Source: Gammaproteobacteria bacterium
GTDB taxonomy: Bacteria; Pseudomonadota; Gammaproteobacteria; UBA6429; Thiohalophilaceae
Assembly: GCA_024641475.1 (NCBI GenBank)
Contig: JAHECZ010000005.1
Span: forward strand, 1-64,000
Reading direction: 5' to 3'
Length of the DNA: 64,000 nucleotides
Part shown: positions 1 through 6,786 of the stretch, in pieces
Layout of the letters: every line of letters starts with the position of its first letter
Numbering within the stretch: the stretch's first letter is position 1
The notes under the pieces: generated by a model
Told to the model about the DNA's origin: nothing
The model's input: only the letters and a program-made list of their open reading frames with translations
Database searches by the model: none
Position numbers and translations under genes: made by a program

Positions 1-658
1 CTTTGTAGGCGACAAAGCCATGCATTCCTGCCTCAGGATTTACCTTCTCAAGATTTTCATCGGGCGCATATGATCCGCCCATACCAAGCTCAGTAGAACC
101 AGGAATTTTGCATTTATCATGTAAATCAATTAATTTAATTCGATTAATACCATTGATCCTTTCACCCGATTTAGCATATATAAATCGCTTAAATCCTTCT
201 TCCAAGAATACCCATTCATTTCCATCAGACGGGTTATTATTGAAATCAACGTAATACAGTATGAAGTTTTGGTTTTTGCTTAACTCTGAATTGACTGATA
301 TTAAGTATTTATCAATTGAAGGGCAGGCATCGATGAATGGTGCGTATAACTTACTGTCTCGGTGATCATGCGTAAAATATATAGGCGCCACTAGCGAGAT
401 TTTTTCCGATTGAATTGCAAAGTCTTTTAAGAACATTTCGCAGAATTCCTTGTCCTTACCAGGAAGCGTTATAATCGATTTATGCTCAAATAGTTTTTTA
501 ATTTCTTCCCTACGTTTTTCAACAAAACGTTCTTCAAGTATATTTTTTTTGTCTACAGGTAATTTATAATTTGTTTTTGAGTCTGCATATAAATACGTAA
601 TACTTCCAAGGAATAGGGCTGCAATCATCATGATTGTTGGTGTAATTTCAATTCTCAT
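1..658 (-). CDS. Unknown secreted protein, copy A (C-terminus beyond the window)
   Basis: An open frame starts at the ATG at 658-656 behind a GGAGA ribosome site (about 667-671) and runs off the left edge after about 219 codons. Residues 1-25 form a hydrophobic signal-like segment ending near YADS, so export is likely. The rest is hydrophilic with two or three Cys. I recognise no family. From its KEFCEMF motif on, the protein is about 88% identical to the broken copy at 2468-3040 on the opposite strand. It sits just downstream of an hlyD 3' remnant on the same strand. The repeated KNQNFILYYVDFNNN segment is shared by both copies. Function unknown. Confidence 0.75.
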   Translation of the reverse strand, partial: MRIEITPTIMMIAALFLGSITYLYADSKTNYKLPVDKKNILEERFVEKRREEIKKLFEHKSIITLPGKDKEFCEMFLKDFAIQSEKISLVAPIYFTHDHRDSKLYAPFIDACPSIDKYLISVNSELSKNQNFILYYVDFNNNPSDGNEWVFLEEGFKRFIYAKSGERINGINRIKLIDLHDKCKIPGSTELGMGGSYAPDENLEKVNPEAGMHGFVAYK

Positions 659-677
659 ATTATATTTCTCCAGTGCA

Positions 678-852
678 TTAACGTTCTCTTCCCGCTTCCT
701 TAATCCCATTCAACAACGGCGTCAGCACATACTCAATTACCCGCCGCTTGCCGGTTTTGATCTCGACGCTGACATTCATGCCCGGCGTCAGATTGACTTC
801 CTTTTGCCAACGTCGATGGTGTGCTTGTCCATGCGCACCCGCGTGAATAAAT
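678..852 (-). pseudogene. 3' remnant of an HlyD-family type I secretion adaptor gene, frameshifted
   Basis: On the minus strand the last residues read NLTPGMNVSVEIKTGKRR, then VIEYVLTPL and a terminal RER. This is the typical C-terminus of HlyD-type membrane fusion proteins, which link an inner-membrane ABC exporter to TolC. Only about 55 codons remain. The upstream side is replaced by the 134-bp repeat. Compared with the sister remnant at 3205-3380, one base is missing near 808-812 (GGCAAAAGG against GGTAACAAGG), so the frame is broken. The stop at 680-678 lies about 20 bases before the start of the secreted-protein gene. Confidence 0.8.
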
Positions 853-986
853 GTAGGTTGGGGTGCAAACCCCAACGGTCGTTCACAAACATTCGCTGTT
901 AGCCCGCCATGTTCATACACGATAAAAGCAGTTCTTTAATCGACTCTTGTTGTTGGGGTTCGCTGGCTCACCCCAACCTACGAGCT
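853..986 (-). repeat. 134-bp hairpin-rich REP/MITE-like repeat, copy 1
   Basis: Read on the minus strand it starts AGCTCGTAGGTTGGGGT and ends ACCCCAACCTAC, so the outer 12 bases form terminal inverted repeats. Each end is also a hairpin by itself: TTGGGGT-GAGCCAGCGA-ACCCCAA at one end and TTGGGGT-TTGC-ACCCCAA at the other. The two other copies (3071-3204 and 4189-4322) differ by only a few bases. It encodes no protein. It abuts the hlyD remnant at 852. Confidence 0.85.
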
Positions 987-1133
987 ACACCTCGCTAATT
1001 GAATTAATGATGATTTTTTTCAAAATATTCTAGTTTGCATCTTATTACCGCATAATAATCCCCGGCGGCACTGGTAAATTGGTAAAGATATAGCGTAGCG
1101 TCAGAATCAGAATCTCTACCAGGATGGCCAAAG
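987..1133. other. Unassigned DNA between repeat copy 1 and the IS end
   Basis: About 150 bases with no complete gene. On the minus strand a short frame beginning at the IS boundary reads LAILVEILILTLRYIF, then TNLPVPPGIIMR and a stop, which looks like a membrane-segment remnant. A second minus frame encodes FGHPGRDSDSDATLYLYQF and ends in a stop after about 43 codons. I cannot say which, if either, was once translated. The stretch is not homologous to the DNA on the other side of the IS. Confidence 0.4.
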
Positions 1134-1163
1134 GAGCCTGTAATTTAGTTTGTGTAACTGCCC
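1134..1163 (+). repeat. IS256-type left inverted repeat
   Basis: Thirty bases beginning GAGCCTGTAA and ending GTAACTGCCC. It matches the complement of 2438-2467 with a few mismatches in the middle. Confidence 0.85.
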
Positions 1164-1198
1164 ATTACTAACTACTCTAATCTACAGGAGACTAACCC

Positions 1199-2425
1199 AT
1201 GAGTACAGTGATGGACAAAAAGGAAATGAAGGCGTTCGCGGCACAACTGGCCAAGAACATAAAAACCGAGAAAGACCTAAACGACTTCAGTAAACTGCTC
1301 AAAAAGATGACCGTGGAAGCGGCGCTGGGCGCGGAGATGGAAGCCCATCTGGGCTATGCCAAGCATGATACGCAAGGCCATCACACCGGCAACAGCCGCA
1401 ATGGCTACAGCGGTAAAACACTCAAAGGCGACCACGGTGAAGTCGCGATTGAGGTGCCGCGTGATCGCAACGGGACCTTTGAGCCGTTACTGGTGCGCAA
1501 AGGCCAAACCCGACTCACCCAAATGGATGATCAAATCTTATCGTTGTACGCCAAGGGCATGACCACGCGCGATATCGTGGCGACCTTTAAAGAACTGTAC
1601 GGTGCGGATGTCTCCGCGACTTTGATTTCCAACGTCACTGAGACGGTGCTGGAGAAAGTCCACGAATGGCAAGCTCGGCCACTCGACGCCGTCTATCCGG
1701 TGATCTACCTGGACTGCCTGATGGTTAAAATCCGCCACGACAAGCGCGTGATCAACAAAGCGATTTATCTGGCGTTGGGCATTAATCTCGACGGTCATAA
1801 AGAATTATTAGGGCTGTGGCTCAGTGAAAACGAAGGCGCCAAATTCTGGTTATCGATATTAACCGAACTCCACAACCGCGGTATCAAAGACATCTTCATT
1901 GCGTGTGTGGATGGCCTCAAGGGTTTTCCCGAAACGATTAACACGGTGTATCCGAATACCAAAATCCAGCTGTGCATTGTCCACATGGTGCGCAACTCAT
2001 TACGCTTTGTCTCGTGGAAAGACAAAAAGCAGGTCGCCGTGGATCTCAAGAAAATTTACGCGTCTCTCTCCGTCGATGAGGCCGAACGGGAGCTCGCGCA
2101 GTTTGGGGATACCTGGGATAAACGCTACGCCGCGATATCAAAATCCTGGCGTGATAACTGGCCGAACTTGATCACGTTGTTTGATTATCCCGATGAGATC
2201 CGCAAAGTCATCTATACGACTAATGCGATTGAATCGTTAAACAGTGTCATTCGCAAAGCCATCAAGAACCGAAAAATATTTCCACATGACAATTCGGCGA
2301 TGAAAGTAATTTGGTTAGCCATTCAAGCCGCCTCCGAGAAATGGACCATGCCATTGCATCATTGGAATGTGGCGCTGAATCGGTTTATGATCGAATATCA
2401 AGGCCGGTTACCGAAAGGGTACTAG
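1199..2425 (+). CDS. IS256-family transposase (DDE, mutator type)
   Basis: This 408-residue protein has the usual length for the family and cuts and joins the ends of its own element. The catalytic triad is visible as D172 in YLDCLMVKI, D238 in IACVDGLKG and E345 in TTNAIESLNSV, with the family's CIVHMVR segment at about 269-275. An AGGAG ribosome site precedes the ATG at 1199. The frame is intact with no stop or shift, so it may still be active. It is the only gene in the element. Confidence 0.96.
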   Translation: MSTVMDKKEMKAFAAQLAKNIKTEKDLNDFSKLLKKMTVEAALGAEMEAHLGYAKHDTQGHHTGNSRNGYSGKTLKGDHGEVAIEVPRDRNGTFEPLLVRKGQTRLTQMDDQILSLYAKGMTTRDIVATFKELYGADVSATLISNVTETVLEKVHEWQARPLDAVYPVIYLDCLMVKIRHDKRVINKAIYLALGINLDGHKELLGLWLSENEGAKFWLSILTELHNRGIKDIFIACVDGLKGFPETINTVYPNTKIQLCIVHMVRNSLRFVSWKDKKQVAVDLKKIYASLSVDEAERELAQFGDTWDKRYAAISKSWRDNWPNLITLFDYPDEIRKVIYTTNAIESLNSVIRKAIKNRKIFPHDNSAMKVIWLAIQAASEKWTMPLHHWNVALNRFMIEYQGRLPKGY

Positions 2426-2437
2426 CCATGATCAAAC

Positions 2438-2467
2438 GGGCAGTTACACAGAATTATTTACAGGCTC
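2438..2467 (-). repeat. IS256-type right inverted repeat
   Basis: Complement of the left end. The base after it (2468) is the first base homologous to secreted-protein copy A, which fixes the boundary. Confidence 0.85.
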
Positions 2468-3040
2468 AAAGAATTTTGCGAGATGTTCTTAAAAGACTTT
2501 ACGATTCAATCGGAAAAAGTCTCGCTGGTAGCGCCTGTATATTTTACGCATGACCACCAAGACAGTAAATTATACGCACCATTCATCGATGCCTGCCCTT
2601 CAATTGATAAATACTTAGTATCAGTCGATTCAGAGTTAAGCAAAAACCAAAACTTCATACTGTATTACGTTGATTTCAATAACAACCAGTCCGATGGAAA
2701 TGAATGGGTATTCTTGGAAGAAGGATTTAAGCGATATGTATACGAAAAATCTGGTGAATGGATCAGAGGTATTAACAGAATAAAATTAATTGATTTGAAC
2801 GATAAATGCAAAATTCCTGGTTCTACTGAGCTCGGTATGGGCGGAGCATATGCGGCCGATAAGAATCTTGAGAATGTGAATCCTGAGACAGGAATGCATG
2901 GCTTTGTCGCCTACAAAGGGCGGCAATATATTTATGATATTAATGTCGTTCCAAAGGTGAATATACTTTCATTAATTCAGTTCGATCAAGAAAAACGGTT
3001 TAAATTCAATACAATATGCAACTATAGAGTCAATAATTAA
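2468..3040 (+). pseudogene. Unknown secreted protein, copy A', 5' end lost at the IS junction
   Basis: From 2468 the reading frame KEFCEMFLKDF continues to a stop at 3038-3040 and matches the minus-strand gene at 1-658 at about 88% of residues. The signal peptide and roughly the first 65 residues of that protein are absent because the IS256 right end lies directly upstream. An internal ATG at 2483 could still start a 185-residue product, but without a signal peptide or a clear ribosome site. The C-terminus (GMHGFVAYKGRQYIYDINVV and beyond) shows what the clipped sister probably looks like past the window edge. Family unknown. Confidence 0.75.
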
Positions 3041-3070
3041 ACAGAGGTTACTTTTATGTCTATAACACCA

Positions 3071-3204
3071 AGCTCGTAGGTTGGGGTGAGCCAGCGAACC
3101 CCAACAACAAGAGTCGATTGAAGAGCTGCTTTTATCGGGTATGAACATGGCGGGTTAACAGCGCATGTTTGTGAACGACCGTTGGGGTTTGCACCCCAAC
3201 CTAC
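3071..3204 (+). repeat. 134-bp hairpin-rich REP/MITE-like repeat, copy 2
   Basis: Same structure as the copy at 853-986, in the opposite orientation: AGCTCGTAGGTTGGGGT at the left end, ACCCCAACCTAC at the right end, and a hairpin at each end. It lies between the broken secreted-protein copy and the second hlyD remnant. A short open frame begins in it (ATG 3165) and runs into the remnant, but this is probably chance. Confidence 0.85.
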
Positions 3205-3380
3205 AAAGTAACACGCGGGTGCGCATGAATAAGCACACGATCGACGTCGGTAACAAGGAAGTCAATCTGACGCCGGGAATGAATGTCAGTGTCGAGATCA
3301 AAACCGGTAAGCGGCGCGTGATTGAGTATGTGCTGACGCCGTTGATGAATGGGATTAAGGAAGCGGGAAGAGAAAGATAA
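3205..3380 (+). pseudogene. 3' remnant of an HlyD-family gene, second copy
   Basis: The frame reads TRVRMNKHTIDVGNKEVNL and then TPGMNVSVEIKTGKRR, VIEYVLTPLMNG and a terminal RER. It is the same HlyD C-terminus as on the minus strand at 678-852, here without the frameshift. All residues upstream of the last 55 or so are missing, and the junction with the 134-bp repeat is at the same homologous place (CACGCGGGTGCGCATG) in both copies. The stop at 3378-3380 is 16 bases before the next gene, as in the other copy. Confidence 0.8.
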
Positions 3381-3396
3381 TATTGAGGATAAATAC

Positions 3397-4152
3397 ATGA
3401 GCATACTAAAGAAATATTCATTAGGAATATGTTTATTGTTGGGTACTCTAACATGCTACTCAGTCAATTCAATTGCTGGACGATATGAATTGATTGATGG
3501 GAAGAAATATGAAATATGCAGGGATTTGGTTGAAAATCTAAATAAACATCCAGAATGGCCGCCGCTAGCCTGTGAGTTTAAAGTTGATACTAAAGACAAA
3601 AAATTCTCGATGCCGCAATGGGTGAACTTGAAGCCACTTGACCATATGGATTTAATTGAAAACATTATTAAAGAGCACAATATGCCGCATCAGTATATTA
3701 AAAATCCAGGTGATTATGTTGCTAAGCGTCGAGAAAAAGCTTGGCACGATGCAGAGAACAATGTTCGTGCGTGGGCAGAGAATGGTGAGTCGCGTTTGTA
3801 TCGTGCTGTATTTGATGTAAACCATGATGGAAAACAAGATGTTGTATATCGGTATCTTTCGCGTTCATGTGACCCACATCATGATGCTGATTTTGAAGTT
3901 TCAGGACTCCCGATGATATATGTTGCAGATAAAGATGGCCAACTACCTGATCTCTCATTCGGGGCAATAAATTCACCGCCACGTGACGTATTCCTATATC
4001 AAGGTCGTGCTTATCTTACTTGGTGGCTTGGGGATTCCAAGCAAGGAACAGCCAATATTGGGGTGTATGAAACTTCATCACCAATACAGGCAGGCCAATA
4101 TTCAGACATTAATGTGTGCACATTAAAATACTTCTCAGGAGAAAATAAATGA
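3397..4152 (+). CDS. Unknown secreted protein B with an EF-hand-like loop
   Basis: This 251-residue protein has an N-terminal signal-like segment (SLGICLLLGTLTCYS, about residues 8-22), so it is probably exported or a lipoprotein. The ATG at 3397 follows GAGGA at about 3385-3389 and removes a non-homologous N-terminal extension. At residues 130-138 the spacing DVNHDGKQD resembles the calcium-binding D-x-N-x-D-G-x-x-D loop of EF-hand, dockerin or FG-GAP proteins. It also has scattered Cys. It lies directly behind an hlyD remnant, just as copy A does on the other strand, but it is not similar to copy A. No family recognised. Confidence 0.75.
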   Translation: MSILKKYSLGICLLLGTLTCYSVNSIAGRYELIDGKKYEICRDLVENLNKHPEWPPLACEFKVDTKDKKFSMPQWVNLKPLDHMDLIENIIKEHNMPHQYIKNPGDYVAKRREKAWHDAENNVRAWAENGESRLYRAVFDVNHDGKQDVVYRYLSRSCDPHHDADFEVSGLPMIYVADKDGQLPDLSFGAINSPPRDVFLYQGRAYLTWWLGDSKQGTANIGVYETSSPIQAGQYSDINVCTLKYFSGENK

Positions 4153-4188
4153 TTACGTTTCGTCCTTTATCAATAGCAGATTATCAAG

Positions 4189-4322
4189 AGCTCGTAGGTT
4201 GGGCTGAGCCAGCGAACCCCAACAACAAGAGTCGATTGAAGAACTACTTTTATCGGGTATGAACATGGCGGGCTAACAGCGAATGTTTGTGAACGACCGT
4301 TGGGGTTTGCGCCCCAACCTAC
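4189..4322 (+). repeat. 134-bp hairpin-rich REP/MITE-like repeat, copy 3
   Basis: Same length, ends and internal text as the copies at 853-986 and 3071-3204. One base change (TTGGGCT) weakens the left hairpin. There is no hlyD remnant after this copy; unrelated DNA follows. It starts 36 bases after the stop of secreted-protein gene B. Confidence 0.85.
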
Positions 4323-4398
4323 ATTTTCAACGTGTATTCCAAACCCGAGCAGGCCGGATTGGTGCAGATAACGTGACCCGCAGTGGCTCATTATTGCT

Positions 4399-4553
4399 TA
4401 TAATATGTCCCCCTTATGAAAATCTTCTGCGCCCAAACCTTCGACTGTCAAATGAACGAGTGCGATAGCGCAAAGATGGCCGACGTGCTGAAGGCGTCGC
4501 ATGGGCTGTTGCCGATTTTGGCGCTTCCCTCAAGCGGGAATAAATTGTCGTGA
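4399..4553 (+). pseudogene. Decayed duplicate of the miaB promoter and first 31 codons
   Basis: A TATAAT box at 4399-4404 is followed by an ATG at 4416 and a frame whose first 31 codons match the real miaB start at 5390 at about three quarters of bases: MKIFCAQTFDCQMNECDSAK against [20 protein letters not shown]. The first iron-sulphur cysteine (C11) is kept, but the frame then enters unrelated sequence and stops at 4551-4553 after 45 codons. The real promoter also has TATAAT about 12 bases before its ATG, so promoter and start were duplicated together. The zeta-like kinase gene begins at the end of this fragment. Confidence 0.8.
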
Positions 4554-5143
4554 CAGTGCATGATGGCAATCAACCCACTTGTTGGATTATCGCCGGTCCC
4601 AATGGCGCGGGAAATACGACCTTTGCGTTAAAATATTTACCTGAGGTAGTGGGCTGCCGAAATTTTGTGAATGCGGATATGATTGCAGCGGGGATGTCAC
4701 CATTGGCGCCGGACAAGGAACGGATAACAGCGAGCCGGATATTTCTTAACGAGATCGAACGACATATCCAGGCACGGGATAATTTTGGGTTTGAAACGAC
4801 ATTGGCGGGCAAATCTTATATGCGCCTGATCCGACGGTTGCATGCGGCTGACTGGCGCGTGGAGTTAATTTATCTGGCGTTACCGCATGCCGAGATGGCT
4901 AAGCTACGCGTGGCTGAACGGGTCAGACATGGCGGTCACGATATACCAGTAGCAGATATCGAAAGACGCTTTACGCGGAGTCTGGAAAATTTGTTTGGCG
5001 CCTATACTGTGTTAGTGGAGCGGACAATTTGTTTCCTCAATAGCGGCGAGACGCCAGAAATCATTTTCACACAACAGGGCAAAGATCGCGACGTTAAACA
5101 ACCGGCGATCATGCAAATGTTACAGAATTGGAGACAGACATGA
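4550..5143 (+). CDS. Zeta-toxin-like P-loop kinase, Walker A lysine replaced
   Basis: This 197-residue protein belongs by sequence to the zeta-toxin/AAA-type P-loop family, whose members phosphorylate UDP-N-acetylglucosamine or other small molecules. The Walker A motif reads GPNGAGNTT where GPNGAGKTT is expected. Codon 22 (4613-4615) is AAT, so the ATP-binding lysine is Asn. Other family features remain: NADMIAAGMSP at about 43-53 and NFGFETTLAGKSYM at about 78-91. The start is GTG at 4550, or GTG at 4556; there is no in-frame ATG nearby. It overlaps the next gene as ATGA. It is probably catalytically weakened or dead, and toxicity is unproven. Confidence 0.8.
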   Translation: MTVHDGNQPTCWIIAGPNGAGNTTFALKYLPEVVGCRNFVNADMIAAGMSPLAPDKERITASRIFLNEIERHIQARDNFGFETTLAGKSYMRLIRRLHAADWRVELIYLALPHAEMAKLRVAERVRHGGHDIPVADIERRFTRSLENLFGAYTVLVERTICFLNSGETPEIIFTQQGKDRDVKQPAIMQMLQNWRQT

Positions 5144-5355
5144 CACGCTCATCTGATTATGAAGCTGCGGCATTGGCGGCATTAAAACGTGCTGTTGCGG
5201 ATACCTTGGAACGCAAGCGTCGTTTGGGTCAATACGCTGTGGTATGGCGAGAGGGCCGTGCGGTGTGTATTGGACCTGATGCACCTGGTTACCAATATGG
5301 AATAGATGCGGCACCATCACTTGATGGTGTTGCCGAGCCTGATACGGGGAAATGA
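5140..5355 (+). CDS. Small partner protein of the zeta-like kinase (possible antitoxin)
   Basis: This 71-residue protein starts at ATG 5140, overlapping the kinase stop as ATGA, with GGAGA at 5130-5134 as ribosome site. The first half is a charged helix (AALAALKRAVADTLERKRRL) followed by GQYAVVWREGRAVCIGP, which may form a short beta hairpin. Small proteins of this look often follow zeta-like kinase genes in Proteobacteria, so a role as antitoxin or cofactor is plausible but inferred only from position. It ends 34 bases before the start of miaB. Confidence 0.65.
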   Translation: MTRSSDYEAAALAALKRAVADTLERKRRLGQYAVVWREGRAVCIGPDAPGYQYGIDAAPSLDGVAEPDTGK

Positions 5356-5372
5356 CTGATTCATTAGTGATG

Positions 5373-5378
5373 TATAAT
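5373..5378 (+). promoter_or_regulatory. Probable -10 box of the miaB promoter
   Basis: A perfect TATAAT lies 11 bases before the miaB ATG. The -35 region is poor (ATGACT at 5352 is too close). The same box at the same distance occurs before the decayed miaB copy at 4399, which supports its being functional. The transcript would have almost no leader. Confidence 0.5.
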
Positions 5379-5389
5379 CGCCCCCTCCT

Positions 5390-6736
5390 ATGAAAACCCT
5401 CTACATACAAACCTTCGGTTGCCAGATGAACGAGTATGACACCGCCAAAATGGTGGACGTGCTCAGGGTATCGCATGGGCTGACGCTGGCGGCGACGCCG
5501 GAAGAGGCCGATGTATTGCTGCTGAACACCTGTTCGGTGCGTGAAAAGGCGCAGGAGAAGGTATTCTCGCTTTTAGGCCGATGGAAGGAGCTAAAAGCAC
5601 GTCGTGCCGGTGTGTTAATCGGGGTGGGCGGTTGCGTGGCAAGCCAGGAAGGTGAGGCCATACTTCGCCGCGCACCTTACGTCGATGTGGTGTTTGGCCC
5701 GCAAACCTTGCACCGCCTGCCAGCGCTGTTAGATGAGGCGCGCAGCAAGAATCGACCCAGCATTGACGTCAGTTTTCCCGAAATCGAAAAATTCGATCGT
5801 ATGCCCGAACCGCAGGCCGATGGGCCGATGGCGTATGTGTCGATCATGGAAGGTTGCAGCAAGTACTGCAGTTTTTGCGTCGTGCCCTATACCCGTGGCG
5901 CTGAAGTCAGTCGGCCGTTTGATGATGTGATTGCCGAGGTCGTGCAGTTGACCAACCTGGGTGTGCGCGAGGTCAACCTGTTAGGCCAGAACGTCAATGC
6001 CTACCGGGGTGCGATGCACGATGGCGGCAGTGCCGACCTGGCTTTATTAATTAGTTATATCGCTGCCATCGATGGCATTGAGCGGATTCGTTTCACTACC
6101 TCGCATCCAATCGAGATGACCCCGGCACTGATTCAGGCCTATGCCGAAATCCCCAAGCTGGTCAGCCATTTACACCTGCCGATTCAGAGTGGTTCGGACC
6201 GGATTCTGGCCTTGATGAAACGGGGTTATACGGTCGCGGAGTACAAGTCCATTATTCGGCAATTGCGGGCAGTGCGGCCCGATCTCAGCTTGTCCTCGGA
6301 TTTTATTGTGGGCTTTCCCGGTGAGACCGACGAAGACTTTCAGGGCACCATGGAAGTAGTGACGGAGCTGGGCTTCGACTTTTCCTACAGTTTTGTGTAT
6401 AGCCAACGCCCGGGCACACCTGCCGCCGATCTGCCGGACGACGTCCCCTTGGACATTAAAAAACAACGACTTGCCATATTGCAGGGTCGCCTGACGCGGC
6501 AGGCCAATGCCATTGCTGAGGCGATGATCGGCACGGTACAACAGATTATTGTTACCCGTCCGGCTCGCAAGGATGCCACCGAGATGGCGGGCCGCACGGC
6601 TAACAATCGTGTGGTAAACTTTGCAGGTCATCCCGATTTAATAGGCCAACTGGTGGACGTCACCATTACCGAGACCCGACCCAATTCCCTGCGCGGCGAA
6701 CTGCTGATGGCAGTCCCACGCACCCAACTCGGCTAA
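5390..6736 (+). CDS. miaB: tRNA-2-methylthio-N6-isopentenyladenosine synthase MiaB
   Basis: MiaB is a radical-SAM enzyme that adds a methylthio group to i6A37 of tRNAs reading UNN codons. At 448 residues it has normal length. The N-terminal domain (about 1-120) carries the three auxiliary cluster cysteines C11, C48 and C82. The radical-SAM motif CxxxCxxC is C156, C160 and C163 in [22 protein letters not shown]-type RNA-binding domain follows at about 375-440. It starts the run miaB-phoH-ybeY-corC-lnt, the usual order in gammaproteobacteria. A broken duplicate of its first 31 codons lies about 970 bases upstream. Confidence 0.98.
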   Translation: MKTLYIQTFGCQMNEYDTAKMVDVLRVSHGLTLAATPEEADVLLLNTCSVREKAQEKVFSLLGRWKELKARRAGVLIGVGGCVASQEGEAILRRAPYVDVVFGPQTLHRLPALLDEARSKNRPSIDVSFPEIEKFDRMPEPQADGPMAYVSIMEGCSKYCSFCVVPYTRGAEVSRPFDDVIAEVVQLTNLGVREVNLLGQNVNAYRGAMHDGGSADLALLISYIAAIDGIERIRFTTSHPIEMTPALIQAYAEIPKLVSHLHLPIQSGSDRILALMKRGYTVAEYKSIIRQLRAVRPDLSLSSDFIVGFPGETDEDFQGTMEVVTELGFDFSYSFVYSQRPGTPAADLPDDVPLDIKKQRLAILQGRLTRQANAIAEAMIGTVQQIIVTRPARKDATEMAGRTANNRVVNFAGHPDLIGQLVDVTITETRPNSLRGELLMAVPRTQLG

Positions 6737-6786
6737 TTGCCCGTACCTGTGTCCTTACCCTTATTCCCTTGACGACCGCTTTACAC

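Larger units (their letters stand above)
1134..2467 (+). mobile_element. IS256-family insertion sequence, 1334 bp
   Basis: The element is bounded by imperfect 30-bp inverted repeats: 1134-1163 starts GAGCCTGTAATTTAGTTTGT, and the complement of 2438-2467 starts GAGCCTGTAAATAATTCTGT. Both continue to GTAACTGCCC. It holds one transposase gene. The right boundary is fixed independently, because homology to secreted-protein copy A resumes exactly at 2468. The 8-9 bp target duplication usual for this family is not seen (left flank GGCCAAAG, right flank AAAGAATT), so one flank has been rearranged since insertion. Confidence 0.92.

Noticed and set aside
1356..2171. Extra frames inside the IS256 transposase gene
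   Set aside because: They lie in other frames of a well-supported DDE transposase and lack ribosome sites.
2483..3040. Gene A' as an intact gene starting at ATG 2483
   Set aside because: Homology to copy A begins upstream at 2468 at the IS end, the signal peptide is missing, and there is no clear ribosome site, so it is listed as a pseudogene.
3165..3380. A 71-codon gene starting inside the 134-bp repeat and running into the HlyD C-terminus
   Set aside because: The N-terminal 14 codons come from the repeat, and the rest is an HlyD remnant; it is most likely a chance in-frame join.
853..4322. Integron-like attC sites, with the small genes as cassettes
   Set aside because: The ends do not fit RYYYAAC/GTTRRRY, there is no integrase gene in the window, and the repeats read as REP-type double hairpins.
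853..4322. CRISPR array
   Set aside because: Only three widely spaced copies, in both orientations, with long internal sequence and no cas genes.
4283..4468. 61-codon frame starting in repeat copy 3
   Set aside because: It starts in repeat sequence and overlaps the decayed miaB copy in another frame; no ribosome site.
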